Counted from the first letter of the stretch, positions 36,983-46,253 are shown. The stretch: DNA of 64,000 bases from CAJCJE01 sp036494465 (GCA_036494465.1 DASXOJ010000107.1:42436-106435), one strand, 5' to 3'. The notes: generated by a model from the sequence alone, not told the origin. Program-made: numbers and translations.

Positions 36983-39511
36983 CCCGACCGCTTCGACGGC
37001 GGGGGTGCGCAGTGCGGCCCAGGTCGGTAGCACGGTCGCGGCCAGGCTCAGCCCGATCGCGCCAGCGACGACCGCGAAGTACACCCACCAGGGTCCGTGC
37101 GGCATCGGTGAACCGCTGGCCGCGTAGCCGAACGGCACCAGCACGGCGGCCCCGATCACGGTGCCGAGCACGATCCCGCTCGACGCCACCAGCAGCCCCT
37201 CGACGCTGACCATGCGCAGCACCTGCGCCTTGGTCGAGCCGACGAGCCGGTGCAGCGCGAACTCGGCGCGGCGCCGGTTGGTGGTCATCACCAGCGTGTT
37301 GATCAGCGAGATCACCGCATAGCCGACGATCATGGCGACCAGCAGGTAGTTGATCCACTCGCTGGTCTGCTGCTGATCGGCGAACTGCCCGGCGAGCGCG
37401 GCGCGGTCCTCGACCACCAGCCCGGGCTGGTTTGCCGCCAGCGCGGCCAGGTTCGCGGTGAGTTGCGCGGTGCTGGTACCGGGCGCCGCGGTCACCAGGA
37501 TCTGCGGCAGCAGGCCGTTGGTCAGGTGCGGGATCACCAGGTCGGCGGGCATCAGGATGGTGTCGTCACCGCGCTGCCCGGTGAGCAGCGCGACGACCGT
37601 CGGGTTGAGCCGGGTGCCGTCGCCGAGTTCGATCGGGATGGTCTGACCGAGCGCGGCGCCGTAGTCGGCGGCGATGCCGGTGGGCAGGGCGATGGTGTTG
37701 CCGGTCAACCTGGTCAGGCTGCCTTGCGCGACCGTGGTCGCGGTCGTCTGCGCCGCCGCGTCCGCGCTGATGCCCTGGATCGGGTAGTTCTCGACATCGG
37801 GTTCGTCTTGGTGCTTGTCGTCTGAGTTGCCGCCGGGCTCGGTCAGGTAACCGCTCGTGGTGGCGAACGCCGACGCCGCCGCGACGCCGGGGGTGCGCCG
37901 GACGGTGTCCACGAAGCCGGTCGGCAGCCCGCCGGTGCTGCTGGCGACGACCGCGTCCGCGCGCAGGCTCGCCACGTACGCGGAGTCGGCGTCCGCGACC
38001 GACGTGGTCTGCAGGTACACCATGGCGATCGCCATGCCGGTGGCGAGCATGTTCGGTACGACCGCGCCGGCCATCCTGATCTTCGCGGCCTTCGCGTTCA
38101 GCACCGCCACGTACCCGGCCAGGCCGGTGAACGTGCGCAGCGGCCACCGGAACACGGCGGTGCACAACCGGAACAGTCCCGGTCCGAGCAGTGCCAGCGC
38201 GCACGCCCACAACACCGATGACGGGCCAGCCGTACTCGCCGCGACCGGGCCCGCCATCACGGTCGCGGTCACGATCGCCAGCGCGGTGGCGCCACCGAGG
38301 CAGGCGAGCGCGGCCGTGATCCGTAGCCAGCTCACCCAGTGCTGCGGCAACGCGGCTTCGGCCAGCGCCTCGGTCGGTTTGGCGCGGGCCGCGCGGTTGG
38401 CCGCGATGAACCCGGCGAGCAGAGCGGTCAGGAGGCCGATGCCGACCGCGCTGACGGTGGGTATCCAGCCCTGGTGGAACTGGATCGCGGGGGAGATGAC
38501 GCCGTTGGCGCCCATCTGCCTGGTCAGCCAACGGCCAGCGGCCTGACCGGGGAAGTAGGCGAGGCCGGTGGCCAGCACCGCGACCGCGATCACCTCGGTC
38601 AGCACCATCCGCCGCAACTGGCGGGGCGTGGTGCCGATCGCGCGCAGCAGCGCCAGTTCGCGTTGCCGCTGCTGGATGGACAGGCCCAGGGTGGCGCCGA
38701 CCACGAAGATCGCGATCGCGATGCCCAACCCGCCGAACACGCCCGCCAGCGCGACCAGGTTGTCGCCGCCGTTGACCGAGCCGGTGATCTCCGCCTGCCC
38801 GCGATCGTCCCCGGTCAACGCGACCGCCTGATGTCCACTCAGGACTGTGGTGAGCTGTTGCGCCAAGGTGTCGGCATTCGTGCCCTGGGTGGGCACCACG
38901 CCGATCGAGTCGACCTTGCCGGGGCTGTTCAGCAAGGTGTCTGCTTCGCGGTCGGTGAAGAACATCGTTGCCGGGTCGGCGGTTTTCGCGCTCACCAGGC
39001 CGACCACGTGGAAGTCCCGCGCGCCGCCCGCGACCGCCAACCGGATCTCGTCACCGACCTTCAGCCCCAGGCTGGTGTCGGCGACCACATCGTCGGCGGT
39101 GCTTGGCGCGGCGCCGGATGTCATCGTGTACGGCGCCAGGCGCGCCGAATCCCAACCATGCCCAGTGGACGGTGTGCTGGGTTCGCCGTTGTGCAGCAAC
39201 GTCGCCGGGAACGAGACGTCCGGGATCGCCGCCGCGACGCCAGGAACGGCGGCGATCGAACCAACCAGACCCGCGTCGAGGCGCACGCGCTCGGCCAGAT
39301 CCTCGCCGGAACCCTTGGCGCCGGAGGACTGGTCGCCGGTGACCACGATCGGCGCCCCGGCAAGCCGTTGCGGCGGGATCGCGGTACGGATGCCGGTCTC
39401 CATCAACCCGCCGCACGCCATCACGATCGTCGCGCCGAACAACAACGCGATGAACGACGCGACGAAACCGCCGGTGCGGAAGCGCAACGTGCGCAGCGCG
39501 AGCCGGATCAT
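36971..39511 (-). CDS. FtsX-like ABC transporter permease (two-repeat form)
   Basis: 846 aa. Begins MIRLALRTLRFRTGGFVASFIALLFGA, a first transmembrane helix, then a large extracellular domain (about 45-255), three helices (about 260-390), another set of four helices (about 410-530), a second extracellular domain (about 545-715) and three terminal helices with MTTNRRRAEFALHRLVGSTKAQVLRM. This is the MacB/FtsX architecture in duplicate, usual in actinobacterial exporters. The start ATG overlaps the stop of the ATPase gene (TGATG). Substrate may be an antimicrobial peptide or lipid; not determinable. Confidence 0.9.
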   Translation of the reverse strand: MIRLALRTLRFRTGGFVASFIALLFGATIVMACGGLMETGIRTAIPPQRLAGAPIVVTGDQSSGAKGSGEDLAERVRLDAGLVGSIAAVPGVAAAIPDVSFPATLLHNGEPSTPSTGHGWDSARLAPYTMTSGAAPSTADDVVADTSLGLKVGDEIRLAVAGGARDFHVVGLVSAKTADPATMFFTDREADTLLNSPGKVDSIGVVPTQGTNADTLAQQLTTVLSGHQAVALTGDDRGQAEITGSVNGGDNLVALAGVFGGLGIAIAIFVVGATLGLSIQQRQRELALLRAIGTTPRQLRRMVLTEVIAVAVLATGLAYFPGQAAGRWLTRQMGANGVISPAIQFHQGWIPTVSAVGIGLLTALLAGFIAANRAARAKPTEALAEAALPQHWVSWLRITAALACLGGATALAIVTATVMAGPVAASTAGPSSVLWACALALLGPGLFRLCTAVFRWPLRTFTGLAGYVAVLNAKAAKIRMAGAVVPNMLATGMAIAMVYLQTTSVADADSAYVASLRADAVVASSTGGLPTGFVDTVRRTPGVAAASAFATTSGYLTEPGGNSDDKHQDEPDVENYPIQGISADAAAQTTATTVAQGSLTRLTGNTIALPTGIAADYGAALGQTIPIELGDGTRLNPTVVALLTGQRGDDTILMPADLVIPHLTNGLLPQILVTAAPGTSTAQLTANLAALAANQPGLVVEDRAALAGQFADQQQTSEWINYLLVAMIVGYAVISLINTLVMTTNRRRAEFALHRLVGSTKAQVLRMVSVEGLLVASSGIVLGTVIGAAVLVPFGYAASGSPMPHGPWWVYFAVVAGAIGLSLAATVLPTWAALRTPAVEAVGSGD

Positions 39512-40272
39512 CACGCCACCCCGCTCGGAATCCGCTGCTGCGCCATGGCGCCCAGGTGCGTCATGCGTTCCGCGACCCCGGCGACCGTCGGCGAGTCGAG
39601 TTCGCCGACGAACCGGCCGTCGGCGAGGAACACCACCCGGTCCGCGTACGCGGCCGCGACCGGGTCGTGGGTGACCATGATGACGGTCAGACCGGCCTGC
39701 CGCACGGTTTCCCGCAGCAGGCTGAGCACCTCGCGCGAGGTGCCGGTGTCCAGCGCGCCGGTCGGCTCGTCGCCGAACACGACGGCGGGCCGGGTGATCA
39801 GCGCGCGGGCGATCGCGACGCGCTGTTGCTGACCGCCGGACAACTCGCTCGGTCGCCGGTTCATCTTGCCGTCCAGCCCAACCCGGGCCAGCACGTCGAA
39901 CACGGCGGCCCGCTTGGGCCTGCGCCCGGCCAGCCGCAGCGGCAGCGTCACGTTCTCCAGCACGGTCAACGCGGGCAGCAGGTTGAACGCCTGGAACACG
40001 AACCCGATGCGCGCACGGCGCAGTTCGGTCAGTTTCCGTTCGGACAGGGCACTCAGTTCCTGTCCGTCCAGCAGCACCGAACCGGACGTCGGCCGGTCGA
40101 GTCCGGCGGCGCAGTGCAGAAAAGTCGACTTGCCGGACCCGGACGGGCCCATCACGGCGGTGAAACTTCCCGGGCGAAAGCCGATCGTCACACCGTCCAG
40201 GGCGCGCACCCCGGACCGTTCGCTGCCATAGATCTTGACCACGTCGTGCAACCGCACGATCTCGCCATCCAT
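39511..40272 (-). CDS. ABC transporter ATP-binding protein (MacB/LolD type)
   Basis: 253 aa. Walker A GPSGSGKST, signature LSGGQQQRVAIARAL, Walker B VVFGDEPTGALD and H-loop VTHDP are all intact. The segment LSALSERKLTELRRARIGFVFQAFNLLPALT is typical of the MacB/LolD subfamily. Start placed at ATG 40272; an in-frame extension to 40347 crosses a palindrome and is less likely. Partner of the adjacent FtsX-like permease. Confidence 0.93.
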   Translation of the reverse strand: MDGEIVRLHDVVKIYGSERSGVRALDGVTIGFRPGSFTAVMGPSGSGKSTFLHCAAGLDRPTSGSVLLDGQELSALSERKLTELRRARIGFVFQAFNLLPALTVLENVTLPLRLAGRRPKRAAVFDVLARVGLDGKMNRRPSELSGGQQQRVAIARALITRPAVVFGDEPTGALDTGTSREVLSLLRETVRQAGLTVIMVTHDPVAAAYADRVVFLADGRFVGELDSPTVAGVAERMTHLGAMAQQRIPSGVA

Positions 40273-40331
40273 ACCGATGACGGTAGGAAGATCGGGTGCG
40301 CGCAACCATGGTGTGGTCCCGCCAGCCCGAG

Positions 40332-40347
40332 GTGGGGTAAACCCCAC
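40332..40347. promoter_or_regulatory. 16-bp palindrome upstream of the ABC exporter genes
   Basis: GTGGGGT-AA-ACCCCAC, perfect 7-bp arms, 60 bp before the ATPase start. Position and symmetry suit a repressor site. No regulator gene for it is adjacent. Confidence 0.45.
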
Positions 40348-40468
40348 TCGCCGATGAGCAAGAACTGAGCGCGGGACAAGCCAAAAGAAACATCAACAGC
40401 ACGGAACGTCGACCGGCAAGAACGTTGCGCACCAAGAAGATCAGGAAAATAGGCTAAATAGCTTCCAC

Positions 40469-40509
40469 AACCCGGGGCCGGTCACCGCGATGCGGGCCGG
40501 CCCCGGGTT
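40469..40509 (-). terminator. 13-bp G+C hairpin terminating the second mIHF gene
   Basis: AACCCGGGGCCGG (40469-40481) and CCGGCCCCGGGTT (40497-40509) are exact complements with a 15-nt loop, 28 bp beyond the stop of the minus-strand gene. It could act in both directions. Confidence 0.7.
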
Positions 40510-40537
40510 GGGCGTGCGAACATGCGCAGAGCTGGGG

Positions 40538-40849
40538 TCAGCTGAGCGCGGAGAGCAGCGCGGCACGCTGCCGGTCGCCGAGGCCTGCGGCCCGACGCTC
40601 GACGGGGATACCGGCTTCTTCCAGCACGGCGGCCACTTTGGCCGGTCCGTAACCGGGCAGGGCCTTGACCAGCTGCGCGACCTTGGTCTTGCCGACGATC
40701 GCGTCCGTCTTGGCCCGCGAAAGGACCGAGGGGATCGTCTCGGAGCCGGCCTTGATGTCGTTCAGCAGCTTGGTGCGTGCCTGCCTGGCCTCGGCGGCCT
40801 TGGCCAATGCAGCCTGGCGCTGCTCGGGGGTCAGGTTAGGGAGAGCCAC
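40538..40849 (-). CDS. Integration host factor, actinobacterial type (mIHF), paralogue 2
   Basis: 103 aa. Clearly homologous to the mIHF at 15742-16059 over its whole length: MALPNLTPEQRQAALAKAAEAR against MALPQLTEEQRAAALEKAA, KTKVAQLVKALPGYGPAKVAAVLEEA against MKVSALLESLPGVGKVRAAQIMERL, and GLGDRQRAALL against GLGERQRKALL. Sequence between these blocks has diverged. GTG 40849 gives the matching N-terminus with AAGGAAA upstream. It stands alone, outside the conserved gmk context, so it is probably a lineage-specific duplicate with its own expression pattern. Confidence 0.92.
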   Translation of the reverse strand: MALPNLTPEQRQAALAKAAEARQARTKLLNDIKAGSETIPSVLSRAKTDAIVGKTKVAQLVKALPGYGPAKVAAVLEEAGIPVERRAAGLGDRQRAALLSALS

Positions 40850-41333
40850 TCGTTGTTTCCTTCCATTCAGGACAGTCCATCCGCGCGTGTCACGCCCGGT
40901 TGGCAACCCATCATGACGCCTCACCCTGCCACGTCCCGCATCGACACGTCGAAGAACCCCCTCCACCTCGTTGTTCGTTTGCCCACGTCGAACGCTTCCG
41001 ACGGTCTCCGGAACAGGTGTTCGGTAACACCGAGTGGGTGAAATGCCCTAAACGGTGGTGCTCGAAAGAGTGATACAAGCCAACTTTTGTCGTTTCAGAT
41101 GGGCGCAGAGTGACGGTTGTCGGCTTGCCCACGCTGATCGGTCAGTGATCGCGCGCGGAAGGCCAGAATCAGCCGTTGAGCTGGGTGAGTTCAGCACATC
41201 GAGGCATGTTTCGAGCGTGTCCCAACCCTGCGCGATACCCGCTGTGGGTTGCTGCTTGTGCGTTGCCCCCGGTTGGCAGAGGCTGTCGGGGGCAGGGTGT
41301 TCGCAGTGTGTACACGAGGAGAGAGGGTGCGGC
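40850..41333. other. 484-bp intergenic region between divergent mIHF paralogue and acyl-CoA ligase
   Basis: Holds promoters for both flanking genes but none is obvious. It contains a 6-bp-arm inverted repeat GGTGTT-CGGT-AACACC (41016-41031), a hairpin at 41264-41294, and TGATC repeats near 41136. No credible coding frame. Confidence 0.5.
41264..41294 (+). promoter_or_regulatory. Hairpin in the leader of the acyl-CoA ligase gene
   Basis: TGCCCCC (41264-41270) pairs with GGGGGCA (41288-41294) across 17 nt, ending 25 nt before the GAGAGGG ribosome binding site. May be a leader structure or operator. Confidence 0.35.
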
Positions 41334-43043
41334 GTGGCTCAGGTGGGTTCCGCGGAATCGTCGGCAACTGAGAAATTTCGGTTGGCAAGGGATTTCTTGC
41401 TGGACCGGAGGGACAGTTACGACCTCGCCTACCGCGACTTCCGCTGGCCGGAATTCACCGAGTTCAACTGGGCGCTGGACTGGTTCGACGCGGTCGCGGC
41501 CACCGAACCGACCGCGTCCCGGCCCGCGCTGTGGATCGTCGAGGAGGACGGCGCCGAGGTCCGCCACACCTTCGCCGAGCTGTCTGCCCGCTCCAACCGG
41601 GTGGCGAACTGGCTGCGCTCGGTCGGCGTCGGGCGCGGCGACCGGCTGATCCTGATGCTCGGCAACCAGACCGAACTCTGGGAGACCATCCTGGCCGCCA
41701 TCAAGCTCGGCGCGGTGGTGATCCCGGCCAGCACCCTGCTCGGCCCGGTCGACCTCACCGACCGGGTGGACCGCGGCAACGCGAGGCACGTGGTGGTGCG
41801 CTCGGTGGACGCCCCGAAGTTCGCCAAGGTCGGCGGTGACTACACGCGCGTTGCGGTGGGCGAGCCGGTCGACGGTTGGCACAACTATGCCGATGCCTAC
41901 GCCGCCCCGGCCGAGTTCACCCCGGACGGCCGCAGCGCGGCCACCGACACCATGCTGCTCTACTTCACCTCGGGCACCACCGCGCAGCCCAAACTCGTCG
42001 AGCACACCCAGGTTTCCTACCCGGTCGGCCATCTGTCCACAATGTACTGGATCGGGCTGCGTCCCGGCGACGTCCACCTGAACATCTCCTCGCCCGGCTG
42101 GGCCAAACACGCCTGGAGCAACGTTTTCGCGCCGTGGAACGCGGAAGCCTGCGTGTTCATCTACAACTACAACCGCTTCGACCCCGGTGCGCTGATGCGC
42201 CAGATCGACCGCTGCGGCATCACCAGTTTCTGCGCCCCGCCGACCGTCTGGCGGATGCTCATCCAAGCCGACCTGACTCAGTTGGCGAATCCGCCGCGTG
42301 AGGTCGTCGGCGCGGGCGAGCCCCTCAACCCGGAAGTCATCGACCAGGTCAGCCGAGCCTGGGGGCGGACCATCCGGGACGGTTTCGGCCAGACCGAAAC
42401 CACCGTCCAGATCGCCAACACCCCAGGTCAGGCAGTCAAACCAGGGTCGATGGGCCGCCCGGTGCCCGGCTACGCGATCGCGCTGATCGACCCGGCGACC
42501 GGCGTCATCGGCGAGGAGGGCGAGATCTGCGACGACCTCGCGCACCGGCCCGTCGGCCTGATGGCCGGTTACCGCGACGACGACGAGCGCACCGCCGAGG
42601 TCATGCGCGACGGTTACTACCACACTGGCGACGTCGGCTCCCGCGACGCCGACGGCTACATCACCTATGTCGGCCGCGCCGACGATGTGTTCAAGGCCAG
42701 CGACTACAAGATCTCCCCGTTCGAACTGGAGAGCGTCCTGCTCGAACACGAAGCCGTCGCCGAGGCGGCCATCGTGCCCGCGCCCGACCCGGTTCGATTG
42801 GCCGTGCCCAAGGCATATGTGACTCTGACTGCCGGGCACCAACCCAGTCGCGAGACAGCGTTGGCGATCTTCGCGTTCTCGCGGGAGAACCTGGCGCCCT
42901 ACAAGCGGGTGCGCAGGCTGGAGTTCACCACCGAGCTGCCGAAAACGATCTCCGGCAAGATCCGCCGCGTCGAACTTCGCGGCCGCGAAGAGGAGTCGCC
43001 GCAGGACTATCGCGAAGAGGACTTCCCCGAGTTGCGCGGCTGA
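41334..43043 (+). CDS. Acyl-CoA synthetase (AMP-forming, medium-chain/ACSM-like)
   Basis: 569 aa. Activates a carboxylic acid to its acyl-CoA through an acyl-adenylate. P-loop-like LLYFTSGTTAQPKLVEHT, the A5-type DGFGQTETT, the hinge HTGDVGSRDADGYITYVGRADDVFKASDYKI and the catalytic lysine in PKTISGKIRR are all present. The GTG at 41334 follows GAGAGGG; an extension upstream through the leader is rejected. It converges on the decarboxylase-like gene with a 3-bp gap and belongs to the 41-46 kb catabolic cluster. Substrate unknown. Confidence 0.9.
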   Translation: MAQVGSAESSATEKFRLARDFLLDRRDSYDLAYRDFRWPEFTEFNWALDWFDAVAATEPTASRPALWIVEEDGAEVRHTFAELSARSNRVANWLRSVGVGRGDRLILMLGNQTELWETILAAIKLGAVVIPASTLLGPVDLTDRVDRGNARHVVVRSVDAPKFAKVGGDYTRVAVGEPVDGWHNYADAYAAPAEFTPDGRSAATDTMLLYFTSGTTAQPKLVEHTQVSYPVGHLSTMYWIGLRPGDVHLNISSPGWAKHAWSNVFAPWNAEACVFIYNYNRFDPGALMRQIDRCGITSFCAPPTVWRMLIQADLTQLANPPREVVGAGEPLNPEVIDQVSRAWGRTIRDGFGQTETTVQIANTPGQAVKPGSMGRPVPGYAIALIDPATGVIGEEGEICDDLAHRPVGLMAGYRDDDERTAEVMRDGYYHTGDVGSRDADGYITYVGRADDVFKASDYKISPFELESVLLEHEAVAEAAIVPAPDPVRLAVPKAYVTLTAGHQPSRETALAIFAFSRENLAPYKRVRRLEFTTELPKTISGKIRRVELRGREEESPQDYREEDFPELRG

Positions 43044-43046
43044 TTC

Positions 43047-44030
43047 TCAGGTGTCGAGCAGGGCGGGGGCGAAGATGTCCCCGCCCTGCCACTGCCGTTT
43101 GGACAGGCCCTGTTCGCGGTGGTAGCGCAGGAACGTGTCGACCGCGTCGCGGTTCGCGGCGAGCCCGTAGGGCCACCAGTCCTCGCCGAGCAGTCGCCGG
43201 TTCTCGGCGAACAGGTCGCTGAACCACGGCGTCATGATCGCCATGTGCTGCTTCAGCGCCCCCTCGCGGTGCCGGTTCGCGGTGATTTCCTTGGCGTCCG
43301 TGAACGCCTGGTACACGGCGCGCAGCAGATCCGGTTGGTCGGCGAGCTCTTTCCGGACCGCGATGACGTGCATCATCGGGAAGATTCCGGTCCGCCGGTA
43401 GTAGTCCTGCTCGACCGTCCGGTAATCCGGGAACAACCGCCTGACCCGCGGTGATCCGTCCAGCAGTGTTTCCGGCACATCGACCGAGATCAAGGCGTCG
43501 ATATCGCCGGTTTCGAGCATCGCGCCCAGCGTCTGCCCTGGCTCGGCATGCCGGACGTCGATGCCGCCCGGGATCGGCTGGGGGATCCAGTCCAACGAGG
43601 GGAACGGCTGGTTGACGCCGCCGATGACCCAGTTCGACTGATCCTGGGTGACGCCGAACTCGTCGGCCAGGATGCCCTTGGCCCACACGCCCGCGTCGTG
43701 CCCGAACAGCGCGAACTCGCCGATCCGCCGACCGGCGAGGTCTTCGGGCTTCCTGATGTCGCTCGCGGTGTGCACGTAGATCGCGGAGTGCCGGAAGTTC
43801 CGGTTGGGGAAGATCGGCAGCGCGAGGAACGGCGGATCGTCGAGCTCGAACGTGCGCAGGAAGTAGGTCAGGCCCAGTTCGGCGATGTCGAACTCGCCCT
43901 GGACCATCCGCCGGAAGATGTCCGACACGATCGGTTCGGTCTCGAAACGCGCTGTCTGGCCGGGGATGGTCACCGTCCCGTCGAACAGAGCCGCGGTGTG
44001 TTCGTACTGGTAGACGCCGATGCGCAACAT
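43047..44030 (-). CDS. 4,5-dihydroxyphthalate decarboxylase-like / substrate-binding-fold protein
   Basis: 327 aa without signal peptide. Sequence features of the Pht5-like family are clear: FDIAELGLTYFLRTF, LPIFPNRNFRHSAIYVH, GRRIGEFALFGHDAGVWAKGIL, RRLFPDYRTVEQDYYRRTGIFPMMH. The fold is that of a type-2 periplasmic-binding protein, but family members can be cytoplasmic decarboxylases of aromatic acids. It diverges from the TetR gene across a 72-bp operator region, so TetR likely controls it. Substrate is not known; a hydroxylated aromatic acid is a fair guess. Confidence 0.75.
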   Translation of the reverse strand: MLRIGVYQYEHTAALFDGTVTIPGQTARFETEPIVSDIFRRMVQGEFDIAELGLTYFLRTFELDDPPFLALPIFPNRNFRHSAIYVHTASDIRKPEDLAGRRIGEFALFGHDAGVWAKGILADEFGVTQDQSNWVIGGVNQPFPSLDWIPQPIPGGIDVRHAEPGQTLGAMLETGDIDALISVDVPETLLDGSPRVRRLFPDYRTVEQDYYRRTGIFPMMHVIAVRKELADQPDLLRAVYQAFTDAKEITANRHREGALKQHMAIMTPWFSDLFAENRRLLGEDWWPYGLAANRDAVDTFLRYHREQGLSKRQWQGGDIFAPALLDT

Positions 44031-44045
44031 GGTTACCCGATTTCC

Positions 44046-44088
44046 GTGAATGATCGTTTACCGTGTATCATAGCGAATGAACATTCAC
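44046..44088. promoter_or_regulatory. TetR-type operator region
   Basis: GTGAATG (44046-44052) and CATTCAC (44082-44088) form a wide inverted repeat, and a tighter palindrome GAATG-AA-CATTC lies at 44075-44086, 10-20 bp before the TetR ATG. A TATCAT (44066-44071) between them may be a -10 box. Confidence 0.5.
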
Positions 44089-44102
44089 TGTGGGAGGTGT
44101 CG

Positions 44103-44669
44103 ATGCCACGGCTGACCGATGCGAACCGCGCCGCCAAACGCACCGAGATCCTGGCCGCCGCGCGCCGCTGCTTCGCCCGCGACGGGTTCCACCAGACCGC
44201 GATGCCGGACATCGCGCGCGAAGCCGGACTGTCCGTCGGCGCGCCCTACCGGTATTTCGCCAGCAAGGACGAGCTCATCCTCGAACTCGCGGGCGACGCC
44301 TTCACCGCGATCTTCGAACCGATGGTCGCGGCGCCCGAACCGGTAGACATCGGCGACCTGGTCGCCGAGGCGATCGAGGCGAGCCCCGGCGAGGAACTGC
44401 TGCGCTGCGCGGTGCATGCCTGGAGCGAACTGCTGATCAACGACGCCGTGCGCGAACGCGCGGTCGCCGGTTTCGAGAGCGTCCGGCTGCGCCTTGCCGA
44501 CGTGCTCCGACGCGGTCAGGACGCGGGCACCGTCCAGCTCGCCCTCGACCCCGGGCGCGGCGCGCGGGTGATCATGGCGCTACTGCACGGTTTCCTGCTG
44601 CAACGCGTCGCGTTCGGCCTCGACGACGTCGCCGGTTTCGTCGCCGACGTGCGTGCGGTGCTGACATGA
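44103..44669 (+). CDS. TetR-family transcriptional regulator
   Basis: 188 aa. N-terminal HTH (15-60: KRTEILAAARRCFARDGFHQTAMPDIAREAGLSVGAPYRYFASKDELI), followed by a helical ligand-binding domain. GGGAGG is 5 nt before the ATG at 44103. It diverges from the decarboxylase-like gene and probably represses it, with an acyl-CoA or aromatic acid as likely inducer. Confidence 0.92.
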   Translation: MPRLTDANRAAKRTEILAAARRCFARDGFHQTAMPDIAREAGLSVGAPYRYFASKDELILELAGDAFTAIFEPMVAAPEPVDIGDLVAEAIEASPGEELLRCAVHAWSELLINDAVRERAVAGFESVRLRLADVLRRGQDAGTVQLALDPGRGARVIMALLHGFLLQRVAFGLDDVAGFVADVRAVLT

Positions 44670-44716
44670 CTTGCTTCTGGCCCGTCGGGTGGGGGTGTTG
44701 ATCGACTCGGGCGCCG

Positions 44717-46165
44717 TTAGGACTGGTGCGCTGCGAGCAATGCACGTTTGTCGGGTTTGCCAGTGGCGGTCTGCGGCACGTCGTGCACGATCGTCATGTT
44801 CGCGGGCACGCTCAGCGTGCCGAGTTGGTCGCGCACCAGCTCGGCCAGTGCGGCCAGGTCGGGTTCGTGGCCGGGGACGGGCTGGATGAAGGCGTGGATC
44901 GCCTCGCCGGTGCGGTCGTCCGGGGCGCCGATCACGAACGCCTCCTGCACGTCCTCCGAACGGCCCAGCGTGGCCTCGATCGGGCCGGTGTAGTAGATCT
45001 GCGCGTTCACGATGACCACGTCGCGCGACCGGCCGACCAGGTGCAGCAGGCCGTTCTGGTCGAGGAAGCCGAGGTCGCGAGTGCGCAGCCACCCGTCGAT
45101 CAGCACCTCGGCGGTGAGTTCGGGTTCGTGCCAGTAGCCGGTCATCATGGCCGGGCCGCGCACGAAGATCTCACCGGTTTCGCCCCGGGGCACCGGATTG
45201 CCCTCGGTGTCGCGGGCCTGGACCTCGACATCGGGGTGCACCCGGCCGACGGTGGACAGCGCGTCCGCGCCCCATTCGCGCACCCCGGCCGGGGTCAGCA
45301 TGGCGATCACGCCTGCTTCGCTCTGGCCGTACAGGTTGTACATGACCGGGCCGATCCGCTCGATCGCCTCGGCCAGGCGGTGTGCTGGCACCGGTGAGCC
45401 CGACACGGTGAGCGCGCGCAGGCTGCTCAGGTCGACCTGCTCGGTGCGCAGCACGGACAGGATCGCGTTCACCCGCGACACCGGCAGAATCGCCGAGCTG
45501 ATCCGGTATTTCTCGATGCCGTACGGGAGCAGGCGACTCAGGTCGCCGGTCGGGATGACGGCGGTGCCGCCGCCGAGCAGGCTCAGCACCACCTGGTCGA
45601 AGATCACCGGGCTGGCCAGCGTGCCCGCGCACAGGTAGCGGCTGCCCGCCGCGGCGAGCGCGGCGACTTCCGGCGTCCAGCGGTCGGGTTGCCAGAAGCT
45701 GCGGGCGGTCATCGAGGCGTAGGTCTGCATGCAGCCCTTGGGCAAGCCGGTGCTGCCGCTGGTGAACACCAACCGGGCCACGTCGTCGGGCTTGCCGCGC
45801 GGTTCGGGATCGGCCTCGCCGTGGGCGCGCAGCTCGTCGAGCGACGAGTCGGTGAGCACCACGTCGATGTCGGCGGCGAGCACGTGCGCGCGTTGCGCTG
45901 GCGCATACCCGGGCGCCACACCGACAACGCGGGTGCCGACCACGAAAGCAGCCAGGTAGGCGGCGAACGCCTCGGGCGTCACCGACGTCGTCATGGCGAC
46001 CGCGCGACCCGGTCCGATGTTCTCGGCGTCGAAACCGGCGACGAGTTCGCGCACCAACGACAACAGTTGCCCATTGGTGACCCGGCGGTCGCCGTGCTCG
46101 AACGCGATCCGTTCCGGGTGTTCGGTCAGCACGTCCAGTAGCGACTGGGGAAACGGCGCGTTCAC
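44717..46165 (-). CDS. AMP-dependent acyl-CoA ligase (second of the cluster)
   Basis: 482 aa. Adenylate-forming enzyme with VFTSGSTGLPKG, NLYGQSEAGVIAML, LRTRDLGFLDQNGLLHLVGRSRDVVIV and the C-terminal lysine in QTATGKPDKRAL. It is shorter than the ligase at 41334 and belongs to a different subgroup (fatty acid/aryl-CoA ligases). GTG start. Convergent with the TetR gene. With the decarboxylase-like protein it suggests activation of an unusual carboxylic acid. Confidence 0.88.
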   Translation of the reverse strand: MNAPFPQSLLDVLTEHPERIAFEHGDRRVTNGQLLSLVRELVAGFDAENIGPGRAVAMTTSVTPEAFAAYLAAFVVGTRVVGVAPGYAPAQRAHVLAADIDVVLTDSSLDELRAHGEADPEPRGKPDDVARLVFTSGSTGLPKGCMQTYASMTARSFWQPDRWTPEVAALAAAGSRYLCAGTLASPVIFDQVVLSLLGGGTAVIPTGDLSRLLPYGIEKYRISSAILPVSRVNAILSVLRTEQVDLSSLRALTVSGSPVPAHRLAEAIERIGPVMYNLYGQSEAGVIAMLTPAGVREWGADALSTVGRVHPDVEVQARDTEGNPVPRGETGEIFVRGPAMMTGYWHEPELTAEVLIDGWLRTRDLGFLDQNGLLHLVGRSRDVVIVNAQIYYTGPIEATLGRSEDVQEAFVIGAPDDRTGEAIHAFIQPVPGHEPDLAALAELVRDQLGTLSVPANMTIVHDVPQTATGKPDKRALLAAHQS

Positions 46166-46253
46166 ATGATCAGGCTAGTGATCTCGGGTTGGTGATTTCT
46201 CAAAGCGCGGCGACTTGCCCACCCCGGACGCGCCGAGGACGGGCGTGATCACC

